The notes under the pieces are model-generated. The model was not told the DNA's origin, ran no database searches, and worked only from the letters and a program-made list of their open reading frames with translations. The position numbers were made by a program, and so were the translations under genes. From NCBI GenBank assembly GCA_023259925.1, contig JALRDS010000028.1, positions 1 to 10,224 of the forward strand: a DNA stretch of 10,224 nucleotides. The letters are read 5' to 3'. Below are positions 5,367 to 10,224 of this stretch, in pieces; within the stretch, counting starts at the first letter, position 1; every line of letters begins with the position of its first letter. This DNA is from Candidatus Saccharimonadia bacterium. GTDB lineage: Bacteria > Patescibacteriota > Saccharimonadia > Saccharimonadales > Saccharimonadaceae.

Positions 5367-5939
5367 CTAGGCTTGTTGGCTATGGCCGCTTAAGAAGTCG
5401 ATTTCTTTAATGATGTCGAGTAGGGCTTGAGCGCGACGAGCTTCGTCGGTAATTTGCTTAGCAATTTCATGAGCTGGCTCAATGAGTGAGCGATCATCAG
5501 TTGATCGAAGTAGCAGCAGGTATGTGTCGAACTTCTCTTCGGCTGGCACGTTGAGTTTATCAACCAGTGGACGAAGTTCGTTAATAGCGTCGCTTTTTAC
5601 TGTGTTCAAATCACCACTACCGGCAACGGGTGATGGTGCTACTACAGGAGTTTCAGTTACAGGAGGCTCAACTGCTGTCATATCTGGTACGACTGGCTCA
5701 GGTGCAGGCTGCTCAACTACTGGCGGAACAGTAAGCTCTGGCTCAGAAACTGGTTCTACAACTGGCTCTGCAGCTGGTGCTGCTGCGTCGTCAGTGAGAG
5801 GTGACACGCCCATATCATCGGTAGTGTCGGTAACGTCCTCATCTACTTGCTGGTTAATGCCTGCGAGTACTTTTGCAAGCTCTTGGTCATCGCTGATTGG
5901 TTGCTGCGTTGCTGCACCCGGTTGTACTGTTGAATCCAT
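5367..5939 (-). CDS. Pro/Glu/Val-rich protein with helical C-terminal domain, unknown function
   Basis: A 190-aa acidic protein without signal peptide or membrane segment. I chose the ATG at 5939-5937 because an AGAGG (5949-5945) sits 5 nt upstream; a GTG two codons earlier (5945) lies inside that site. Residues 1-45 are polar and Asp/Thr-rich (ELAKVLAGINQQVDED). Residues about 50-105 form a disordered linker of Pro-Val-Val/Glu-Pro repeats (AAEPVVEPVSEPE, VTETPVVAPSP). Residues about 110-187 form a compact helical domain: NELRPLVDKLNVPAEEKFDTYLL, SLIEPAHEIAKQITDEARRAQ, ALLDIIKEIDFL. From memory, proteins with this C-terminal pattern recur as hypotheticals in Saccharibacteria and other CPR genomes; I know no function. 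It is divergent from the isomerase gene. Confidence 0.88.
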   Translation of the reverse strand: MDSTVQPGAATQQPISDDQELAKVLAGINQQVDEDVTDTTDDMGVSPLTDDAAAPAAEPVVEPVSEPELTVPPVVEQPAPEPVVPDMTAVEPPVTETPVVAPSPVAGSGDLNTVKSDAINELRPLVDKLNVPAEEKFDTYLLLLRSTDDRSLIEPAHEIAKQITDEARRAQALLDIIKEIDFLSGHSQQA

Positions 5940-5979
5940 ACCCACCTCTGAAATTACTTATGCTTTTAGATTTACTCAT

Positions 5980-6009
5980 ACTGTACCATATTGCACGCTA
6001 ACACGTAAA
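5980..6009 (-). promoter_or_regulatory. Possible promoter for the Pro/Glu-rich protein gene
   Basis: On the minus strand, TTTACG (6009-6004), 18 bp, then TACAGT (5985-5980) preceded by TGG, an extended -10 arrangement. Initiation near 5973 would give a leader of about 34 nt. The match is imperfect. Confidence 0.35.
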
Positions 6010-6027
6010 GAACTCGAGCGGCTAGTT

Positions 6028-6033
6028 TATAAT
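6028..6033 (+). promoter_or_regulatory. -10 element for the isomerase gene
   Basis: A perfect TATAAT (6028-6033) lies 48 nt before the ATG at 6082. No good -35 is visible at 16-18 bp (the region reads CGTAAAGA), so this is only a probable promoter. Confidence 0.4.
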
Positions 6034-6081
6034 AGAATAAGCAAGATAAAATTACCGAAACTGACTAAAAGGAGAATGACT

Positions 6082-7107
6082 ATGCTAGATGATGCCAATG
6101 TACTTTCACAACGTGACCCACAAGATGCGCTGGGAGTGGCTGGGGTCCAATGGGAGTACTTCTCGCGAACATTTGAGGCCGTATTTGAACCGAGTGTAGA
6201 TGTACATAATATTGTTTGGGCAGGTATGGGTGGATCGGCGCTCCCGGCAGTAATTGTGCAAAGCTGGCCGCGCGTTACGGTGCCGTTTGAGATTACTCGC
6301 GATTACGCGATACCTGCTTATGTTGGGCCAAACACACTGTTTATTGCTTCCAGCTACTCTGGCAATACCGAAGAAACGCTAGAAGCGTTGACTCGTGCCG
6401 AAGCAGCTGGTGCGCAAATAGCGGTAATTGCTGCTGGCGGTAAATTGGCCGAGGTTGCCGGCGCCAAAGGGTACCCATTATTTGCTATTCCGGCTGGTAT
6501 TCAGCCACGTATGGCTACATTCTATTTCGTGAATGCATTTTTGCACATCGTAGAAAAACTCGATGTTACAGTAGAAGACGTAACTGAACTAGCTACAATT
6601 GGTGAATGGTTGCAGCACGAAACCGCTAATTGGGCGGGTAGTGCACCACTAGAGACAAATATTGCAAAGCAGCTTGCCACGCAACTAGTAGGTAAAACAG
6701 TTATTATGTATGCTGGGCCAAAACTATTCCCAGCGGCAAATAAGTGGAAGATTGGGTTTAACGAAAACGCTAAAAATACCGCGTGGGTAAATTACTACCC
6801 CGAGTTTAATCATAATGAGTTTATTGGCTGGAGCTCCCACCCGGTAGAAAAGCCATTTGGCGTGGTGGAGATACGTAGCGAGCTGGAGCATGATCGTACG
6901 CAAAAGCGATTCGAGGTTTCTGAGCGACTACTGAGCGGTAAGCGTCCTGCGCCAATTGTTGTTAACCCACGTGGCGACACACTCTTGCAGCAGCTTGCGT
7001 GGAGCTTTGCACTCGGCGACTTTGTAAGTATTTACCTGGGTATTTTAAATGGCGTAAACCCAACACCAGTTGAATTAGTAGAGAAGTTGAAACACGAACT
7101 AGGCTAA
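6082..7107 (+). CDS. Bifunctional phosphoglucose/phosphomannose isomerase
   Basis: A 341-aa SIS-domain isomerase of the archaeal/bacterial PGI/PMI family, interconverting glucose-6-phosphate or mannose-6-phosphate with fructose-6-phosphate in the cytoplasm. AAGGAG (6069-6074) is 7 nt from this ATG but only 1 nt from an ATG at 6076, so 6082 is the better start. Visible signatures: WAGMGGSA (residues 46-53, first SIS loop), RDYAIPAYVG (73-82), SSYSGNTEET (90-99, phosphate-binding), GGKLAEV (119-125), QPR (141-143), FNENAK (226-231) and PEFNHNE (240-246). Glu228 and His244 are 16 residues apart, the same spacing as the catalytic pair I recall from the Pyrobaculum enzyme (Glu203/His219). All key residues seem present. 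Product identity is firm at family level; relative activity on glucose and mannose phosphates cannot be told. Its stop abuts the convergent pilin stop. Confidence 0.93.
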   Translation: MLDDANVLSQRDPQDALGVAGVQWEYFSRTFEAVFEPSVDVHNIVWAGMGGSALPAVIVQSWPRVTVPFEITRDYAIPAYVGPNTLFIASSYSGNTEETLEALTRAEAAGAQIAVIAAGGKLAEVAGAKGYPLFAIPAGIQPRMATFYFVNAFLHIVEKLDVTVEDVTELATIGEWLQHETANWAGSAPLETNIAKQLATQLVGKTVIMYAGPKLFPAANKWKIGFNENAKNTAWVNYYPEFNHNEFIGWSSHPVEKPFGVVEIRSELEHDRTQKRFEVSERLLSGKRPAPIVVNPRGDTLLQQLAWSFALGDFVSIYLGILNGVNPTPVELVEKLKHELG

Positions 7108-7701
7108 TCAAGGATTGGGCAGTGCTACCATGCATCCCGCGGTACCATTGTTGGCATTTGTGTACCCATTCGAAGGTGTGGCAGAAGTATAGCTTGGCCA
7201 GTTGCCCGATGCGACCTTGCCCGCAGGGCAGGGCACTAGTCCTTCAACTGCATAAATAAGCCAGTGTCTCGCTACACCATCTAATGTGACATTGGCAGAT
7301 TGAGGTACATATCCCATAGCAACACTTCCATTGCTATTATCATTAACGCTTGTGCTAGAGGGTGTAGGTAGCGAGTTTCCCATCACGGTGCGCAACGCAG
7401 CATCAAGACTCGAAGAATTCGACCATGTTCCGCCACGACAGCTGGTTTGGCCAAGGCAGTGGTATGTACTTACTGTCGGATAAGAGTTATTTGCTGCTAA
7501 ATAGAGCGCGAATCCTTTTAGGTATGCGTTACCAGCTGCACCGGTTTGTGCATTCCTTGCCCTAGTCTGTATCCCGTTATATGCCACGACACTTATTGCT
7601 GCCAAGATTGCGATTACAACAATCACGATAAGTAACTCTACAATTGTAAATCCACTTGCTTGGCGCTTTTTCATATTGAGATGAAATGGCAACAGTATCA
7701 T
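7108..7701 (-). CDS. Type IV pilin-like protein (second of tandem pair)
   Basis: A 197-aa prepilin with a class III signal: a basic leader ending ...KKRQASG, then cleavage before FTIVELLIVIVVIAILAA with the invariant Glu at mature position 5. The hydrophobic helix anchors it in the membrane before assembly and forms the filament core. The ATG at 7701 lies 4 nt after the stop of the upstream pilin gene, suggesting coupling. A second ATG (7674, MKKR) would give a shorter leader; neither has a clear ribosome site. The globular part is rich in Asn/Ser/Gly and has four Cys, including YPTVSTYHCLGQTSC and a late CPAG and GCMV, so disulfides are likely. The final part (WPSYTSATPSNGYTNANNG) is low-complexity. 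It could be a major or minor pilin or a pseudopilin; no assembly genes (PilB, PilC, PilD) are in view. It ends in TGA. Confidence 0.88.
   Translation of the reverse strand: MILLPFHLNMKKRQASGFTIVELLIVIVVIAILAAISVVAYNGIQTRARNAQTGAAGNAYLKGFALYLAANNSYPTVSTYHCLGQTSCRGGTWSNSSSLDAALRTVMGNSLPTPSSTSVNDNSNGSVAMGYVPQSANVTLDGVARHWLIYAVEGLVPCPAGKVASGNWPSYTSATPSNGYTNANNGTAGCMVALPNP
7568..7653. repeat. Conserved pilin N-terminal segment, copy 1
   Basis: By eye these 86 bp match 8130-8215 with about 9 differences (near 90% identity). They encode the hydrophobic N-terminal helix of the pilin, from the cleavage region to GIQ. The flanking coding sequence is not similar in DNA. Confidence 0.8.
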
Positions 7702-7705
7702 TACT

Positions 7706-8239
7706 CTACAAACTTAAGTTAATTCTGCATATAGTTGTGTCGTCGACGACAGACCTGGCGGCAATTGGCATACCAACGCTATCGCATTGTTGATTGCCTT
7801 TAAGATAAAATCTCATCTCTGCAGCGGTTCCTGCGCTTGAGTGGTACCATGCACCCGCGTATTGTTTTGCGAGGCAGGTCATAGTTTGGGTACTTGGTTC
7901 TGGCAGACTGGTTGCGTACGGCGCCAATACACTAATAAGTGTTTTAGGCGTTGTTTGCCCACCGCTGCAGCCAGGGTCGGTGCCATCCGTTACATTTCCA
8001 CACCTTGTAGGGTTGCCTAGGCATGAATATGTTTGTATAGGGTAGGCTCCGCGGTCTGCAACATACAATTTTATAGCTTTACCATACTGAGCTACTGACT
8101 GAACAGTCTTTGTGTTCTCGGCTCTAGCTTGTATCCCGTTATACGCCACGACACTAATTGCTGCCAAGATTGCGATTACAACAATAACAATAAGTAGTTC
8201 AACGATTGTAAAGCCTGTATGTTTTGCCCACGTTTTCAT
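7706..8239 (-). CDS. Type IV pilin-like protein (first of tandem pair)
   Basis: A 177-aa prepilin with a short leader, MKTWAKHTG, cleaved before FTIVELLIVIVVIAILAA (Glu at +5). The N-terminal helix matches the downstream paralogue almost residue for residue up to AYNGIQ-x-RA. After that only a few features are shared, notably YPIQTYSCLG...CG against YPTVSTYHCLG...C. Seven further residues are Cys in the globular part (CLG, RCG, GCSGG, TCLAK, QQCDS, TICR), suggesting a disulfide-braced domain. There is no Shine-Dalgarno. A TGC-TATAGT extended -10 ends 6 nt before the ATG, so a leaderless transcript is possible, besides read-through from the ABC genes 23 nt upstream. Saccharibacteria are known to carry type IV pilus genes; whether this is a major or minor pilin is not clear. 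Confidence 0.9.
   Translation of the reverse strand: MKTWAKHTGFTIVELLIVIVVIAILAAISVVAYNGIQARAENTKTVQSVAQYGKAIKLYVADRGAYPIQTYSCLGNPTRCGNVTDGTDPGCSGGQTTPKTLISVLAPYATSLPEPSTQTMTCLAKQYAGAWYHSSAGTAAEMRFYLKGNQQCDSVGMPIAARSVVDDTTICRINLSL
8130..8215. repeat. Conserved pilin N-terminal segment, copy 2
   Basis: Direct repeat partner of 7568-7653, offset by 562 bp, in the first pilin gene. Most differences are at synonymous positions. Confidence 0.8.
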
Positions 8240-8245
8240 ACTGCT

Positions 8246-8254
8246 ACTATAGCA
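8246..8254 (-). promoter_or_regulatory. Possible extended -10 for the pilin pair
   Basis: On the minus strand TGC-TATAGT (8254-8246) lies between the permease stop and the pilin ATG. Initiation 7 nt on would fall at or next to the ATG (8239), i.e. a leaderless message. No -35 is visible at 16-18 bp. Confidence 0.35.
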
Positions 8255-8262
8255 CGCAACTG

Positions 8263-9489
8263 TTAACGGTAGCGACGTAACGATTCAATAGGATCTTTTC
8301 GGGCGGCACGAATGGCCGGGTAGAGCCCAAATACCGTACCGACACCAATGCTTAGTCCGGCAGCCCACCCAGCAATGCTCCAGCTAAAGCTTGGATCGTA
8401 CGGGATTGTGAGGCTTACGAGGAAGGCGATGAAATAGCCGCCTAGAAATCCTAGTAGGCCCCCGATGGCACTGATAATAAGTGCCTCAATCAGAAATTGC
8501 GCAACAATCGTACCATTGCTTGCACCAACTGCTTTACGTAGGCCAATTTCGCGGGTACGCTCTGATACGCCGACTAACATAATGTTCATTATGCCAATAC
8601 CACCAACCACCAATGATATGCTGGCAACTACAGCCATGGTAAGGCTAATAAATTTAAATAAGTTACTGCTTGGTTCAGCTATCGTATCGCCAGCATACAC
8701 GGTGGCATCCTGCTGGTTATCGTGGTTTTTAATGAGTAGTTGATTAATAGTTGATTGCAGTTTAGTAATCTCTACACCTGGCTGCGCTTTAACACTTATT
8801 TGCTGTATTTGGGCTACACCACTATTAAACAGTTTGCCGCTTTCAAAGCTAATCACTGCGGCGTGATCAAAGTCGATATTGTTGTAGTTAATTGGTTGAT
8901 TTTGACGTTCGAAAACGCCAATAACTGTAAATGGTTGCCCACGGATATAAAATCGTTGGCCGACCGACTGCTCGGAACCAAACAGGTTCAGCGATAGCTG
9001 CGTGCCAATAACGGCAGTATTTTGCCTGGTTAGTTCGTCGATAAATTGACCTTCGCTCAATGCGAGTGGGGTAATGCTGATGAATTCTGGTGTGGTGGCA
9101 ACGATGGTGCTTATCTTCGGCGTAGCCTCTTTTGAACGTACACTCCCGGCAATTGTCATAATTGGCGCGGTGCTTTGCACACCTTCTGTTGCCTGAATAC
9201 TTTGGATGTCACGTTCCTCTAATGGACTGGTTGAGTAAGCGGTAGATGGTGTTGGGTTCGACAGATCAACCAGGCTTGGATCGCTGGTAGCTGGCCGAAC
9301 AATCAGTACCGAATCATCTAGTTCGGCTACTTGTTTGGTGAGTACTTTTTCTACACCACTCCCCAGTGCTAAAACGGCAGTGACACTGGCAACCCCGATT
9401 GCCACACCAAGCATTGTTAGTAGGGTACGCATGCGAGCACGATCGAGTGACTGCCGAGCGGTGCGGTAATGTTCGCTAAATAGCAACAT
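8263..9489 (-). CDS. MacB/FtsX-type ABC transporter permease
   Basis: A 408-aa permease of the type VII (MacB/LolCE/FtsX) ABC family, which couples cytoplasmic ATP hydrolysis to movement of an extracytoplasmic domain rather than passing substrate through the membrane. The topology is classic: TM1 at about residues 23-43 (LLTMLGVAIGVASVTAVLAL), a large outer domain at about 45-278 (MacB periplasmic-core type, with VIGTQLSLNLFG and FTVIGVF), then TM2 about 281-308, TM3 about 331-358 and TM4 about 370-393. The cytoplasmic loop after TM2, SERTREIGLRKAVGAS (309-324), is the family hallmark, and the end AARKDPIESLRRYR is typical. It starts 1 nt after the ATPase stop, so the two are an operon. No MacA-like adaptor is in view. 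Substrate unknown; peptides, lipids or surface proteins are possible. Confidence 0.94.
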   Translation of the reverse strand: MLLFSEHYRTARQSLDRARMRTLLTMLGVAIGVASVTAVLALGSGVEKVLTKQVAELDDSVLIVRPATSDPSLVDLSNPTPSTAYSTSPLEERDIQSIQATEGVQSTAPIMTIAGSVRSKEATPKISTIVATTPEFISITPLALSEGQFIDELTRQNTAVIGTQLSLNLFGSEQSVGQRFYIRGQPFTVIGVFERQNQPINYNNIDFDHAAVISFESGKLFNSGVAQIQQISVKAQPGVEITKLQSTINQLLIKNHDNQQDATVYAGDTIAEPSSNLFKFISLTMAVVASISLVVGGIGIMNIMLVGVSERTREIGLRKAVGASNGTIVAQFLIEALIISAIGGLLGFLGGYFIAFLVSLTIPYDPSFSWSIAGWAAGLSIGVGTVFGLYPAIRAARKDPIESLRRYR

Positions 9490-9490
9490 A

Positions 9491-10224
9491 TTATTTTTTA
9501 GCCTTTCGCTTTGTTGGTTTTTTCTTGGCTTTAGTACGGCTAAGTGGCCGCTTTGTGCTAGCTGCTTCTTTTTTTACTGGTGCGCCAGTGTCGGTGTCGA
9601 TTTTGCCGTCGAGCATAGTAATTACCCTGGTGGCGTAGGTGGTAAGGTTAGGGTTATGGGTGACCATAATGATGGTGTTACCCTTTTTGTGAATCTCGGA
9701 TAGCTCTTCCATAATGATGTGGCTCGAGCGAGAGTCTAGATTGCCGGTTGGCTCATCGGCCAAAATAATGCTCGGGTCGTTCACGAGCGCTCGGGCAATG
9801 GCCACTCGTTGCGTTTGGCCACCGCTAAGCTGCCATGGCATGTAGTATTCACGCTCTTGTAAGTGGAACCCTTTTAGTACATCGCTGGCGCGTTGAATGC
9901 GCTTAGTGTGATGTAGGCCACTGTAAGTAAGCGGTAGGGCAACATTTTCGAGTACATTCAGGCGTTCAATTAAGTTAAAGCTCTGGAATACAAAGCCAAT
10001 TTGGCGAGCCCGAATGTGTGCCTGCTTGCTCCCACGAATGTCTTCAACATTCTTACCTTCAAGTATGTACTCTCCATCAGTAGAGTGATCCAGCATGCCA
10101 ATAATGTTAAGTAGGGTTGTTTTGCCGCAGCCGCTTGGGCCCATGATGGCTATAAACTCACCTTTTTTGACCGTTAAGTCAACGCCATTTAGTGCGTAAT
10201 GCTCGGCATCACCAATACCAAACC
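9491..10224 (-). CDS. ABC transporter ATPase, MacB/LolD type (N-terminus beyond right edge)
   Basis: The frame stays open to the right edge (first full codon at 10222), so the extreme N-terminus is missing; 243 residues are visible. An ATG at 10144 is inside Walker A and is not the start. The visible protein begins FGIGDAEHYALNGVDLTVKKGE, the usual lead-in. Walker A is GPSGCGKTT, the Q-loop is FVFQSFNLI, the signature is LSGGQTQRVAIARAL (common LolD/MacB form is SGGQQQR), Walker B with D-loop is IILADEPTGNLDS, and the switch His is in MVTHN. After the normal domain end (VITMLDGKIDTDTG) comes an extra tail of about 30 residues, very rich in Lys/Arg (TKAKKKPTKRKAKK). It powers the adjacent permease. 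All catalytic motifs are intact. The operon's upstream genes are out of view. Confidence 0.95.
   Translation of the reverse strand, partial: FGIGDAEHYALNGVDLTVKKGEFIAIMGPSGCGKTTLLNIIGMLDHSTDGEYILEGKNVEDIRGSKQAHIRARQIGFVFQSFNLIERLNVLENVALPLTYSGLHHTKRIQRASDVLKGFHLQEREYYMPWQLSGGQTQRVAIARALVNDPSIILADEPTGNLDSRSSHIIMEELSEIHKKGNTIIMVTHNPNLTTYATRVITMLDGKIDTDTGAPVKKEAASTKRPLSRTKAKKKPTKRKAKK

Noticed and set aside
5482..6081. Long upstream extension of the isomerase frame
   Set aside because: Open only because it is antisense to the Pro/Glu-rich gene, giving a Ser/Thr/Gly-rich translation. The isomerase family start and its AAGGAG place the true start at 6082.
1..10224. CRISPR array, insertion sequence, prophage or attachment site
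   Set aside because: No regularly spaced repeats, no transposase or integrase, no terminal inverted repeats. The only sizeable direct repeat is the pilin helix segment.
1..10224. Alternative genetic code (UGA read as Gly)
   Set aside because: All genes read without internal TGA, and TGA closes the second pilin gene at 7108-7110, consistent with standard bacterial code.

Overview
The window looks like chromosome from a member of Candidatus Saccharibacteria (TM7) or a close relative in the Patescibacteria/CPR. This rests on recognition of protein style rather than a database search. The pointers are the GroEL sequence, a bifunctional PGI/PMI, a Pro/Glu-rich protein with a helical C-terminal domain of a type I associate with this group, type IV pilin-like proteins beside a MacB-like ABC transporter, compact genes and possible leaderless transcripts. 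All genes read with standard stop usage; TGA ends one pilin gene, so there is no sign of the UGA=Gly code of SR1/Gracilibacteria.

Layout. Positions 1-344 (minus) hold the 5' part of a GC-rich gene for a secreted protein with an Ig/cadherin-like repeat. A divergent control region (345-598) carries its extended -10 promoter and, on the other strand, a perfect CIRCE operator over the -35 of the heat-shock promoter. Positions 599-2730 (plus) are a groES / small membrane protein / groEL operon. The 58-aa middle gene overlaps the groES stop (TAATG). The groEL Shine-Dalgarno lies 35 nt from its AUG, but a 10-bp hairpin in between would bring the effective distance to 9 nt. The operon ends at an intrinsic terminator. 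A perfect TTGACA-N17-TATAAT promoter then drives an unrecognised 456-aa gene (2836-4206) with almost no leader. A second promoter of the same form, embedded in that gene's last codons, drives a GC-rich gene (4287-5243) for a winged-helix-like, Pro-linker, coiled-coil protein. Its mRNA leader can form two mutually exclusive hairpins around the ribosome site, and its 3' UTR has a row of four stem-loops, the last a strong terminator.

From 5367 to 5939 (minus) lies a Pro/Glu/Val-rich protein with a conserved-looking helical C-terminus. Divergent from it, 6082-7107 (plus) encodes a SIS-domain phosphoglucose/phosphomannose isomerase. The rest of the window (minus) reads as one probable operon, in transcription order: ABC ATPase (runs off the right edge), MacB/FtsX-type permease, and two tandem type IV pilin-like proteins whose N-terminal helix segments are about 90% identical in DNA while the rest has diverged. 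The last pilin gene and the isomerase gene converge with directly adjacent stop codons.

Functionally the window combines protein folding under probable HrcA control, sugar-phosphate metabolism, and cell-surface proteins and export. The points most worth a second look are the hairpin-bridged groEL ribosome site, the small membrane protein inside the chaperonin operon, the GroES lacking most of its roof hairpin, and the structured leader and 3' UTR of the GC-rich coiled-coil gene.
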